Shown here in pieces: positions 1 through 11,912 of a DNA stretch of 64,000 nucleotides (position 1 is its first letter; each line of letters starts with the position of its first letter). The stretch lies in contig NC_133937.1 in NCBI RefSeq assembly GCF_031877795.1, positions 17,387,501-17,451,500 of the forward strand, in the 5' to 3' direction. Both the position numbers and the translations under genes were made by a program. The stretch comes from Strix aluco. Taxonomy: Eukaryota > Chordata > Aves > Strigiformes > Strigidae. The notes below the pieces were generated by a model. That model was not told the origin of the DNA. It was given only the letters and a program-made list of their open reading frames with translations, and did no database searches.

Positions 1-1914
1 ATTTTCCTCCCCTCATAATTAAGTGACTTTTAACCAAACCCTCAACAGTACCCATCCAATCACAGATTAGATTTTCCAGACTGTTGAGCGCACAAGACCG
101 CTTCCAAGTTTTATGGCAACAGTCATTAAGCAAGCTCTTTTATGTCATATGTCATATTTCATCTTCTACACTCTATGGTATCTTATTTTGAAAATAAGAA
201 CATTTGAGAAAGTTTGATTGCACTATATTACCAAGTCTGTTAACAAGTCAGCTACTGAAGAGCTGCAGAACATAAGCATTCAGAGAGTTACGTACAATAT
301 ATTATTTTTAAGACATGAAAAGCCATCTCTAGTCAAGGCTTGTCCCTTTACCTAAGTCATAAATTATCAGATAAATACAAAGAAGTTGCAAAATTGCAGC
401 TTGGGATTTAGAATAAATGCAAATATGTCCTTTATAAAGCACACACATACTGTACAGCTGATTCTAATTAAAGAATACACTGACTGAACATGTCAGTCTT
501 AGGTGTCATCAGTAATCCTATAATCCTGTAATAAGGTCTCTTTTAGACCGAACTAGTATCTGGAATTATTTCCAAGTGATCCAGATTGTGAAAACAGGCT
601 GCGTAGCCAGAAGAAGAAAAATTAGCTACGCTTCCCCCCCCCACCCCCAAGAAACAAAACCAGAAGTTATACACAAGTATCCAAAAGCATTTCACAAAAT
701 AGAACCTTAAGTCTTGTTTGGAGAAATTAATGAAAAATTCGCTTTCGCTGTCTTAAGTATAAATGCCGTTAAACTTTTAAAAACTGAGGTTAACACAGCT
801 ACCAAAAAAATAAATAGAAAAAAGGGGGGGTGAGGATGACAGCAACTTGTGCAACCTGCCAGTGACCTGTGAAGCAGTTTCATTCTGCTCCCTCCTACCT
901 GCTCTGCACACACTCAGGAGAAGCAGCAGCAGGCCAGCTCTCTGCTGCAGCATCAGGGTCAGGTAAGGATTGCAGCAGAGGAGGAGGAAGAAGAGAAGAC
1001 TGCCATTGCATTCAGGAAGCTTTTTGCCATTTTTCTTTCCCCCAAGCTATTACTTAGAATTCTGTCACTATTCACCTCTGTATTCCACCCCCATCTCAAT
1101 TAATGAAGCAAGAGAGGCAAGATACTTGTTTCCCCATTGCAAAATACAAAGAGACAGAGAAAGCAAATCCTGGCAAGGACTCCCAGCACACATGACACTC
1201 TTAAAATTACTCAGAACATGAACCCAGCTACTGTATTATTCTTTATACAACATACAGTTTTCAATTATAACAAGGATGGGCAATGACACTTGCACATGCT
1301 TAAACAGACAGATGAAGAGACATTACAGTAACTTCAAAACTACACCAAAAGACTTGGTATGGGGAGCAAAAGAGGTACATGTGAATCAAACTGATTTGCT
1401 TGCACTCCGCAATACCCCACAAGCTAGTTTCAGATCATATGCTAAAAAGCAGTTCACAACATGACAGCAGCAAGCACCACCAGAGGAAACAGCATCACCA
1501 CGACATGACACCAGCAAAATCACCAAATTCACCCTTCCCACCCTCTTCCGTGGAAGTTCTGAGCACTTTAAAATATGGTACTAGTGAACACTGGGGAGCA
1601 TGGGAAGGTAATATTCAATGCCAGCAGTTAACCTGGGAAGAGGGTTTCACTGAAAACATTTCTTCTTGGGATAGTGCTTTTTCAACAGAAGGGGTATCCG
1701 TTTGCTTTTTGCAGAGCAGGTTATTTTCAATGCTCAGTGACAGAATGCTAAAGGTGAGGTCTGGGCAAAGAAAATACGGTGCAAACATCACTTCTGAAAC
1801 GTGGCTTCAGAGGCTTGAATATTCCCCTCCCCAACTTACTGAAAATTTTTGCAGTATACCCAAGCCATGAAGATTTGCAACGCCTTAGTGCCTAACGCCA
1901 AGGCATTGTTGTAT
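1..1914 (-). other. KAT6B: Probable KAT6B first-intron sequence
   Basis: AT-rich DNA immediately left of the CpG island. If the minus-strand donors at 2188-2193 or 2372-2377 are used, this is the start of intron 1. No KAT6B coding exon (the N-terminal MVKLANPLYTEWILEAI type sequence) is seen. Short ORFs are unremarkable. A plus-strand CAGGTAAGG donor-like site at 959-967 and a minus-strand CAGTAAGTTG at about 1832-1841 are isolated matches without supporting context. Confidence 0.4.
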
Positions 1915-2193
1915 TTGACAGGGGCCGAGCCGGGGCTGGCTTCTGGACCCTCCAAGCCTTACTCCAGGATTTTTCATTTCAAAGGCAGAAACCCCAAGCC
2001 CGCAGGCTCTGCTCCCCGGGGCACGGCGACCCCGCAAGACAGGGCAGCCGGGAGAGGACGGCGACGGCGTGCACCTGCACCCATCCCACGGGGGCGACGC
2101 GCGGGCGGTGGCGGGGGCAGCGGCCGCGCCGGCCGCCCCGCCGCGCCCGCCGGAGGCAGGCTGAGAGGGCCCCCCCTCCCCGGTACCACTCAC

Positions 2194-2440
2194 CTCCGCG
2201 GGACCGGGGCCGCGGGGGGAGGAGCCTCCTCCAGGCGCCGCAGCGGCTCCCCCTGCTGCCGGCTCTTCCCCTGCTCCCGCTGCCAGACTGCGCCGAGGCG
2301 GCTGCCCCCCTGCCGCGCTGCCCCCCTGCCGGCGGCCGCCGCGACTCCCCCTACCGCCGCGGCTCGGCTCGCCTCACCTACGCCGCCATTTTGTTTCGCC
2401 CTGTTGTACTTAACGTGAATCCGACATGACACTGATTACA
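2194..2440 (-). other. KAT6B: Putative untranslated first exon of KAT6B
   Basis: Minus-strand sequence starts around the AACAAAATGGCGGC block and runs through GC-rich leader to a near-perfect splice donor, GCGGAG followed by GTGAGT (exon end 2194). A second donor, GGCGTAG followed by GTGAGG, ends an alternative shorter exon at 2378. The transcription start is placed near 2400-2440 because YY1 motifs of this type usually sit just downstream of the start and the CCAAT boxes lie 60-400 bp upstream. The exon would be non-coding: the ATG in ATGGCGGCGTAG meets an in-frame TAG after three codons. This is inferred from sequence signals only. Confidence 0.4.
2382..2392 (-). promoter_or_regulatory. YY1-type motif AAAATGGCGGC
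   Basis: The minus strand reads AAAATGGCGGC, a full match to the AANATGGCGGC YY1 motif typical of CpG-island promoters. The orientation agrees with leftward transcription. A donor-like GTGAGG follows directly at 2377-2372. Confidence 0.55.
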
Positions 2441-2500
2441 GCCCAATGGAGTCTCATTAAAACCTTACCTACCCTCGCGCCCCGCCCACCTGCGCCCGCC

Positions 2501-2848
2501 ATTGGGCCGTCCTGCGCACGCCGCTCCACGCTCACAGGCCGCGGGCCCGTGTCCATCAACCGCCCACATCAGCCCTGTTCCGCCCAGCAACCAGCCTGTC
2601 TCTCCCATTGGAAGGCGTGGCGTGTCAATCACGAGGCACGCCCCTTCCCTCACGCTCAACTCCGCCTACCTGCTAGAATGGGCGGGACCAGAGGCTGCCA
2701 TTGGCCCCCGCCGCCGCCACACACCCGCCGGGCCCGCCCACCCGCCCGCCACAGCCCGGCCCGCCTGATTGCTGGGCCTCGAACGCTAGCGATTGGTCAC
2801 CTGCCGCAAGCGGAGGCGAGAGTTCTAACAAGCCCGCCCTCCCGTTGG
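2501..2848 (-). promoter_or_regulatory. Array of CCAAT boxes (NF-Y type)
   Basis: Minus-strand CCAAT occurs at 2501-2505, 2607-2611, 2700-2704 and 2792-2796, with spacings of 106, 93 and 92 bp. A weaker CCAAC follows at 2844-2848. A plus-strand CCAAT lies at 2443-2447. Most are flanked by CCCGCC-type GC boxes. Arrays of this kind are typical NF-Y/Sp1 proximal promoters. Binding itself is inferred. Confidence 0.55.
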
Positions 2849-3783
2849 CTACCGCTGCCGTCCGTCTGGTCCCTCCGGCCTCGCTACCCTCCCCCACCCG
2901 CCACCGCCCCACCCGCTCCTGAAGTTTGTTCGAGAGGGTGATCGCTAGCAAGAGCACCGGCGGCGGCCGCCTGAACCAGCCCGGCAGGGCGGGCGGGCGC
3001 GCGACACACACTAATAAGCAGCCTTAAATCCTGAGCGTCACGCGCGTGCCTCGGATCCTGCCACTCGCCCGGGCGGGCGAGATGGAAGAGCATGCTCCCA
3101 GCAGAGCCCTCCCGAGGTGCCTGGCACTGGCAGCCGCTTATCGCGCACATACACACCCCGCACCGCGAAGGGAGGGGAGGAGGGGGTGGGAACGGGGACG
3201 GCGACAATGACTCCCAGCTCTCCAGCCACATGCAGGTCCCTGCAAGTTTCGCCATGCGAAGCACAGGGACTTCTCTGCCACCCCGTCTGCGAAGGAACAA
3301 TTGCCGCTTCAGAAAGACAGGGTGGGAGCATGCAACACAAAAACCTCAGCCATCCCCTGCCTCCCTCCGCCGCTCCATTCCCCCTCTCCCCACCCCATCC
3401 AACCCAGCCATCACCTCCTGCTGCTGCTCCCCCTCCCCTGCAAAACGCAGAGCATTGCAATGCATTTACCGAGCACAAGTGTCTGCAAACACGTGCATCA
3501 GCCTCCAATGCAAAAGAAAAAAAAAGTACCCAGCCTAGTGACAAGCCCCCTGCACTGAGAGAGGGGAGGGAAAGGGGGTTATTATGGCAAATTGCAGCCT
3601 GTCACCCAACGCAAAACAAAACCCATCGCATGCTCCCTATTATCCCCCACATAAACTCCTGGGAATCTAACCTCCGATGCAGGTTTTCCCCCCTTTGCTT
3701 GCAATGACCTCCTTTCTCTGCCTGTGTGTGTTTCTGCAGCAGCGGTTCCTGCGGAATGTGCTGCCCCTGAAACGCGATCGCGG

Positions 3784-3856
3784 CTCCTCTCTCTCTCTCG
3801 CTCGCTCGCTCCTTCTCTGTCTCTCGCTCGCTCTCTCGCTCGCTCGCTCTCTCTCC
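3784..3856. repeat. CT/CG low-complexity tract (CTCG and CTCT units)
   Basis: Alternating CTCT and CTCGCTCG units within the CpG island. On the minus strand it reads GAGCGAGCGAGAGA. It produces Arg/Ser/Glu-rich spurious peptides in several frames. Confidence 0.9.
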
Positions 3857-4424
3857 TGGCTGCAACCAGAGCCAGGAACACAACAACAACACAACCTCCC
3901 CCCACCCCCTTCCCCAAACACATACACACTGAAGAGACCCAGCCAGGAGAGCCAGACGAGCCGGGGAGGGGGTGGAGGGAATCCCCAGCCAGCGGATTGA
4001 TTGCACCAGTTACCTTCTCTAAGCCCCTTCGCAAGAGGGGAAAAAAGAAGATGAATACAGAGAGAATACCTTGTCTCCCCTCCTCCTCCTCCTCCGCGGG
4101 GCTCCTCTTCTCACTCCAAAACACTAAAAGGTGGACGGGCAGATCAGACACAAGCGTTCAGCTCACGGCGGGGGAGAGGCGGGGGAGGGGAACCACACGA
4201 ACAATTATCATTAATTTAGAAATTAAAACAGAAACCCACCCCAGACCTCCAGCCTTCCCGATGCCGAGCGGACGCAGATTGCGAGGACTGGTGCTAAGAC
4301 ACAGGACCTGATAACAGCTAATTGAAAGGTTAATCTACATAGGCTGTGACAGAAGAGGTCCCTCCCCACTTTTTTATCTGCTGTTGGCAAGTGGGAAATT
4401 GAGCTCCCCCCACCTTTTTCCCTC

Positions 4425-4470
4425 AAAAAAAAAAAAAAAAAGAAAAAAAAAAGGAAAAAAGGAGAGAAGG
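4425..4470. repeat. A-rich low-complexity tract
   Basis: A run of about 17 A followed by interrupted A blocks, near the right edge of the CpG island. Confidence 0.9.
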
Positions 4471-6897
4471 GGGGAAAGGCAATAAAGTTTGGGGGGAGGC
4501 GCGTCCCCGCGGCGGCAGGCCGCGAGCGCGGCGGTGGTGGGGGGCTTGAGGGACGGGGCGCGCGGGTGGCCGTTGCGGGGCGCCTTGGGCGGGAAGGCGG
4601 CCTGAGGGGAAGTGGTCACCGCCGCCTCCCGGGGGGCCCTCACGCCGTCCTCGGGGGTTTGGGTTAGGCTTTTCGTCCAGTATGGGGCGATTTAAAATGT
4701 CTTGATGGAAGCACCACCACAGTCAGTCTTTGGCAAATCCTTCCGAGTGGGTTTGAACAGTTCCTCGGTCCGGAGGAAGAGGATTGTGTTTGAGGCAACC
4801 ATAATTAGTCTGAGGGGTGGAATGAGGGTGAACAAATTACAGATGTTCTCCTCCCATTGAGTTTGTTGTAAATGTATCAAGATGTTATGAGGAATATATT
4901 TTAAAGGACAAGGTGATAATGCATACGGGCTTAAAACTTATGTAAACGGTTTCTCCACGCTGTCTTGAGCCATGCTGCCAAAGGCCACTCACCATGATGA
5001 AGTTTTAATACTACTTGTGACAATTTTCTCAGCTATGGCGAGCAAATACCACTTTCTGCAGAAGTACGGCGTGACAAAATACTGTAGGATATATACCATA
5101 GGGTATCATGCAAGGAAGGAAAAGGTAATCTACCTGCCTGAGCATCTCCTCAAGCAAGCACCAACAAGACAATCTACCCAACGAGGCCATCTACCCAAAC
5201 CTGAAATGTGACCCATCTCAGAGGTCTCCTAGACATCCTCTCTTCCACATCCTGTGGGAGACGTGTTGTGTTAGATGCCTGTCTGAAAAGTTTTCTAAAA
5301 ATATCTGGTCCTGAAGAAGAAAAGATAAAGATAACATTTTTTAAAAATATCCTTTTGTAGTGGGTGGAAAATAACCTTCTACAATAAATTAAGAAGGACT
5401 TTCCTAGATTGTGTACTGCATGTAGACCAGCAAGCGAACAAAGTTTTCATAATAAAATACTAAGCATTAAGGTTTAGTGCAACTTATTCAGAGTCAGTTG
5501 CTGGAGATACTGTATAAGGAAGCTCTTTGGTGATGTTTTAGAGCACTGTAAAATTGAATGACCTACTTACAGAAAGCTACTGGGTGAAAATAATATTCCA
5601 GCATGTATCTATGACACCATACCTGTTGACTGAGGTTTTAGTGTTTTAACTGCCAGATGCAGCCTTTTAAACATAGAGTGGGAAATTGAAATGTGTAGTG
5701 ACCTAATATTTGTTGGAGAATCCTTCAAGGTTCATATATTATGCAGGATTTGGCTGTGATTGAAAATAGTTTTTAAATTGTTGGAAACAGTATAAATCAT
5801 TACAGCACAATTTGTAGCAGAGCCTCACATTTGCAATACTATTCTGAATGTTGTGTCAACATTTCCATTATAAACTTTTTTTTTTTACTTTCTGGGAAAT
5901 TTACAACTTGGTTAGTGGTAAAAGAGAAAAATAATCTCTTGAAACTGAAACTTGGCATGGCACATCCCAGTTCAGGAAACAAAACACTGGAGAAAACTTG
6001 ACAGTCTGTTTGGCCATTTTGAAATTACAAGTGTGCTGAAGACATAAGTAATAGCACAGAGAAAAATCATAAAAGTCTCTGGTTTAAACACTTTCATTCT
6101 TCTTAATTTAATTCTTTTACTAAAAATAAATTTTATAGGACAATATGTCATTGGGTGTTGTATTCCAGTTTTTAACATATTCAAGAACCTTTTGTTTGAA
6201 GAGAAATTCCTATGCATCTTGACATTTACAGGTGTACCTAACACTATGTAAATTGTGAAGTTAAGCACATGAACCTCTTTGTACATGAATCATCCTCCAG
6301 TGAACTTAGATCCACTATTACTGTCAATTATACTATTTCCCAAAATAATGACTTCAAAAGAATTGCATCGTGAATTTAGGGCAGTTCAATTTGAGACTGT
6401 GCGTGTTACACAGACAAGCCATAAGTACCTGAAACACTTTGAATCTAATTGAGAATGTCTAATATGTTGTGTGCGTTTTGGTTTGTGATCTAGATCAGAA
6501 ATGTTTTTGTTTTATTGTATTAAAAAAACCTTACAGTAAAAATATCCATGGAAAAGTTATAAGCCCTTCAAGTAAGTTAGTGTAAGCAATAAAATTCACA
6601 CTTTAGCATGTCTTCTACTGTCAGACTTTGGGGGATTTACTCTCCCATAGCCACTGCAAAACTGATGAAGTACAACAGTTAATGCCCCTGAGCAGTAACA
6701 GGTGCCTAGACACCTACACATTGAATACACCCATTCCATCTGCTAAAAAGACATCCCTGGTATTAAAAAAAGTATCTAAAATCAAAACTACTCCCTCTCA
6801 TCTGCTTTTAGAAAGAAGTACTATAGCCCAGTTCACTCTGTTCCATTAATTTCCTTGCTTTAATTATAATTTAAATATCCTTATTTAAAGGATATTT

Positions 6898-6910
6898 CCC
6901 CCCCCCCCCC
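6898..6910. repeat. C homopolymer (13 nt)
   Basis: Uninterrupted C run in AT-rich DNA. Confidence 0.9.
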
Positions 6911-8339
6911 GTGGAAAAATATATTTGATTGCACATTTATATTGTAGTGTATGTAGTAAGGGTATCCTTCTCACTAAAAGTCCTTAGGATTATTCTAAAA
7001 ATGCATGTACAGTTGCTATTTTTGGATCACAAGTGAGAGAAAACAAGAAGTTAAGGTCTGAGCATGGTCTGAGTTAAATTCAGTTCTCACAAATCAAAAA
7101 TCTTAAAAATGCTATATGTATAGAGTGCTGTAAGACAAGCTGGAGACTACTGCTTAAATGAAACCCAGCCACACACAGACCAAATTCATCAGTATACAAA
7201 AAAGAACACTAAATTAGAGTTTGAACATTCATTTGAAATCAGTGAGAAAATTCTTGTGCATGAAATTACTGCCATAAGAATAAGAATTTCCCTGTGAGGG
7301 CTTTAATCATTGGTGCAGTTCCATTGGAACTAGTAGGGCTGTTACATATTTAGAAACAATTATATAGTTGTCCATGTTGGTATGGTGACAGATCCCTGTT
7401 TATCTTTGGAGCTGCTAGAGAGTGAAGTCTTGACCCCCATCAAACTCTGGCAAAACCGCCTATGACTTCAACAAAGCCAGGATGTTCCTTCTATTATTAC
7501 CATACATAACCACACATATGACTACAGTCACCTGGAAATTGCCTCCCCTGGCATATGCTGTTGAAAGAAGTGACCTTGGGGAGAGAAGTCATCCTAAGAG
7601 TGCCATGAGTTTCTCCCCAGCCCCTACAGCCATTCTGAGCGTGTCCCTGCCGATGAGCTGAACACACATATGCTTTACTTGTACCACCTCCTCTGCTTAG
7701 CTCACCTGCTATGGGTTCAGCAGCTTCCCTGTAACCCTAACCTTCAACCTCATATTCCTTCTGGATTAAAACAGCCTTTTCTTTTTTCACCTATGAGATT
7801 TCTTTTTACAGCCTTTTATATTGAAATTTAATCAGAAAGATTAATCCATGTAACTAAGTCTACCCCTGTGAATACAAACAGAACGTTTCTTGGTTTATGT
7901 ATGAGGAGATGCATTGCTGCACACAACAGAGAGTCACTGCCCTATTTAAGCACTATTAATAAATACTAATATAGATTATATTAATATATACATGCGTGTA
8001 TTTATACACACACAGATACACACAAAGTGAATAATCTGTGAGGATATTTTCTGATCATTTGCTGTCTCATCTATTGCATTTAATGAAATTGAATAATAGT
8101 ATAAAGTAGTCTCCTGCTGCCATCTTACTGATCTGGGGGCTGTTTTAATTCCTGAAACTAACAGATTATAAGGTAAATGCTATAACAGTCTCAACTCAGG
8201 AGTTGTAATTGGCGTAATACTGTAATTTGGAAGTAAGTGTTTGTGGTAGATCAGCTGTCATCCCACAGGGATGGAGACAGTGACTTTTTATAATAAATCC
8301 CACATGTTCCATTCTACTCCAGCAAATATACCACGTTGC

Positions 8340-8530
8340 TATATCAAAGTACTTTACAATCCTTAATTAATTAGTTCCTATAAGAGCTCTGTTAGGTGAA
8401 TGTATATTATTTTTCCCGTTCTCCAACCAGAGAGACAACGCATAGAGCAAAGTGGTTAGAAGAGGATGCCAGTTCAAAAAAAACTCTGGCCACCTGAGTT
8501 CCAAGGGCCCTGCTCTAGCCACAGGAGATC
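8340..8530 (-). mobile_element. MIR-like SINE remnant
   Basis: Diverged match to the antisense MIR pattern: a TTAATTAATTAGTTCCTATAA segment, then TTATTTTTCCCGTTCTCCAA, then AGAGAGACAACGCATAGAGC. It ends near CCTGCTCTAGCCA. Recognised by eye; alignment to a consensus would settle the limits. Confidence 0.5.
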
Positions 8531-11174
8531 CAGTTATGGAGTAGCTGTGCTAGTCATGAAGAAAGTAGTGCCCTGTTAACACATATTTGAAAACTTAGCA
8601 GAAGCATGTCTTTTTTGCCGCATTAGCTGTTATACATCTTAAAGAGGCAACAGGATTAATAGAATTAATGTGTGCAAAAGAAAAGGCTAAAAAAACCCAG
8701 GTGGCTCTTATACATGATGGTGTCCTATAAGACTGTCTTTCATATACACAGTATCTCACAATACTGCATACGGAGGTTCTGTTTATACACACATGATAAA
8801 GGATTAGTAAGTGATTAATAGATGTTTTAATAAATGTTGATCAATTGTTACAAGTCCAATGGGTCAGTAGGTTTTTTTATCACAATAGCTAATCATCATC
8901 TGAAACACCTTACTGATATATTTAAACTCTCAACACTTTACATAGAAACACCTGCTAATCTTGTGTTAAACCTCACAAATGGAATCTTAATAGAAAGTGT
9001 GACTCAAATTTGCTGGAGAAAAAAGGATTAGCACCTAGGCTCCACAGTAAATTGTTAGTTATAGCTATACTGGATTTAAGTTTTTCCTTTTGCTGTGTAA
9101 AATGCACTGATACGATAGGAAGCATTTTGCCGCTGTGTGCAAGAGTAGTGTGTTCTAGGCTAATCCCAAGAGGAAGGCCTGGGATATTGCAGGACTCTAT
9201 GTCAACCGGCATCACTGAACTTGATGCAGCTTTGTGTTTTTATATGCATTTACGGTAATACTTTGTGAGGGCAGCTGATGAGATGAAGGATGGAATTGAG
9301 AATGAATAAAGAACAGTTTGCTCAGAGCTAGGGAAAGCTGCCATAGTCAGGGGCTGCTCAGGTCCTTCTAGCTATGTCCTGCTGCGATTAGTTAGTCTAG
9401 GTGAAAGGGGAGGGTGCTGGGGTTTGCAGGAGCCATTTTAACACCTCAGCTTGTCTTTGTGAGCTTTTAAGTAATTAACTCTCCAATCACTATCGGTTGA
9501 CTTTGTCCACAGGTTTAGCTTTCCCTCCTGCTGTTCCCTTTGGGGATATTGGGTTGTCATTTTATGAGAGGGGGGATTCATTTTAGAGTTCACACAAAAT
9601 CCCTTTCACAGCTTCCCAACAGCTTTTTGTGCTCTCCAAACTGCTGGAATACTCTCTTGCTCTCTGTTTTAATGAACATTACTTTTATAACTTCCTCCAG
9701 ATCCAACTGGTCAAGAAGAGAGAGAGGGGGAAAAAAGCCTCTCCAAAAAGCCTGGCATCACACTTGCTGAGCCCTTCAGATGAAAAGAAGGCCATCCTCA
9801 GTACTTAGAAGCCAATAAAAGAGACTGCAAAGGCAGTTTTGCTAAATAAGGTTACTTTGAGCCTCTAAAGGATCCTGACAGTCCTTAATGTAACTGAATG
9901 AATCCTCACAACTTCCAACTGTGATGTGGGTGTACTACATTCTAGTTCAGTTTTAGCCAGGGGAAAATTTCCAGACTTGACGTTGTTGGCAGTCTTTTAT
10001 TGGTCAAACATTGCCAAGAAACATGAAGCAAAAGCAGGAGGAGAGAGCTTGACCATATTTTTGTTAATCCCATTCTCATCCAGTTTCCACTGTATTTTTA
10101 AAAAGCCTATTAATAAGCTGAAGAAATTGGAATGACCAGAGAGGCTGTTATCAGCCACATAATTTGAAGACTATTCTGATGCTGTCCAACCTGTGGTGTT
10201 CACCAGCACTAGACAAGCAGCCAGAGCAATGAGAAGTATGACTGAAAGGCACACCCACAATTCAGACTCCACGAACAGTGAAAACCTTTGCCTAATGTAG
10301 AGCTGGTTGGAGCACTTCCCCTTTCAACTTCTGCTCAGCATCTCCTGGCACACCCACCTTCTCATAAAGGATGGGAGTTTGGGAAATAACCCATGTGACA
10401 AACCAGCCCTGAATTTGCTGTGCCCAGGCTTAGAAGAACCTTAGGTCTGCTCTGTATTGTTTGAAAATTGAGCAAGCTCCACTCTAGTCTTTTCCTTTTG
10501 CAGCTTGAACCAAGTGGAGTTTGGCTGGTCTCAAGGACCAAACTGCTATCTCCAGCTGGAGCTTTAGCTAGGTCCGTATGATGTTTTCTTTACTTTCTTT
10601 GTTGGCAGCATCAGTAGTGAGGTTCCCTTGCTAAATAAAGCTCTGACTGCACAAACAATTTATTTCAGTCACTTCCCATAGCTGTTGGTACTAGAGCAAC
10701 TCTACCTCTGTTAGCTAGACTGGGAGGCCTGTCAGAGTCAGGTGCCAATATACCACATCATTTCAAATACCTTTCAGAAACCTTTAGATTTCCTCAATGC
10801 TGCTTTAAAAATAGCCAGTGGCCTGCTGGTGTTAGGGCTCCCAACCTGACTAACTCTGGTTGTTAAATTACTGTCATGCACAGTAGGATTTTGTATCAAA
10901 TATCATTTGGGAAGGAAAATCTGAGTGAAAAGGATTTGGGGGGGCAGGAGAGACTTGCTTTTCTGTGTCAGGTAATATGAGAATGTGGAGTAGCAGCTAG
11001 AAAGAGCTAAGGTAATAATGTATCAGTGCTGGAAACATAAAGTATCTTCTTCATCACATTGAACTACACAAACTGTCTCCTCAGTGGTACATAGGATAGG
11101 TAGCTGGTTATTTATCACGATGCCAGAGAAGGAGTTGCATTATCCAGCATAATGAAGCCCTTTGTTTATTTCAT

Positions 11175-11216
11175 TAAAAAAAAAAGAAAAAAGAAAAAAA
11201 AAAGAAAAAAAGAGAG
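11175..11216. repeat. A-rich (AAAAAAG-type) tract
   Basis: Runs of A with single G interruptions. Confidence 0.85.
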
Positions 11217-11455
11217 GGAAGTTCTACCTCTCAGATGATGGCAGGACCTGGGCAAGCAGTGAGATTGTCAGAATTGTTTCCTTAGCACTGGCCAGAACCC
11301 CCCTGTTATCCTGATATTATTCCCCTTTGTTATTCGATATCCCACAGTGCCAGCTAAGTCAGGAGTTGTCACACTCCTCACTGGTGCAGCAGGATACAAA
11401 ATAGCTGGGGGTGGGGAGGAAGACTGGAATGGTTAGGAGGTGGAAGGGAAAAGGC

Positions 11456-11481
11456 TTTTTTTTTTTTTTTTTTTTTTTTTT
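11456..11481. repeat. T homopolymer (26 nt)
   Basis: Uninterrupted T run. It might be the antisense poly(A) of a retroelement, but no element is recognisable next to it. Confidence 0.9.
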
Positions 11482-11816
11482 GTGAAAACAGTAGCACCAG
11501 CTGCATCCTGCAAGTCGCTAAATTAGCCAGTCAGTTGTTTTTCTTTTAATTTTTGTGTGAATTCAAGAATAGGTTGTGGATGTCTTGGCAACTCATGAAT
11601 GAGGCTCTTTATGAAAGAATTCACCTTGCAGAGGGGCTGCTGTCAGATGCACAAGCCTCTTTCCATTAATTAAGCTGCAGAACATCCCCTCTTTTTTTTT
11701 TCCCCATCCCTCTCAACGCCTGGATAATCAGACCCTGTGTCTTTCCATAACATCCACTGCTGTCTCTCTTGCTCCTCACAGTATTTCACCCACCCTCTTA
11801 ATTCTGGGCTGCCAGA

Positions 11817-11817
11817 T

Positions 11818-11881
<64 letters not shown>

Positions 11882-11912
11882 GATCTATTTATTTATTTAT
11901 TTATTTATTTAA
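11817..11912. repeat. Compound microsatellite (TCTA)n then (TTTA)n
   Basis: About 16 perfect TCTA units (to about 11882), then GATC, then about 6 TTTA units. The long perfect array makes length polymorphism likely. Confidence 0.95.

Larger units (their letters stand above)
1915..4660. promoter_or_regulatory. KAT6B: CpG island, probable KAT6B promoter
   Basis: Dense CpG and high GC begin abruptly at about 1915 and end at about 4660, against AT-rich flanks. The richest parts are 1920-2850, 2930-3070 and 4480-4660, with a CT/CG microsatellite at 3784-3856 and an A-rich tract at 4425-4470. CCAAT boxes, GC boxes, a YY1-type motif and minus-strand splice donors fit a housekeeping-type TATA-less promoter firing leftwards. 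In vertebrates KAT6B lies next downstream of ADK on the same strand, so the position and orientation suggest KAT6B. Long ORFs within the island are by-products of stop-codon-poor GC-rich DNA. The gene name is inferred from synteny because no KAT6B coding exon is visible. Confidence 0.7.

Noticed and set aside
1849..4643. Many open frames of 60-196 codons on both strands within the CpG island, rich in Arg, Pro, Ala and Ser
   Set aside because: They overlap each other in all frames, track base composition and the CTCG tract, and show no domain. They are expected from stop-poor GC-rich DNA.
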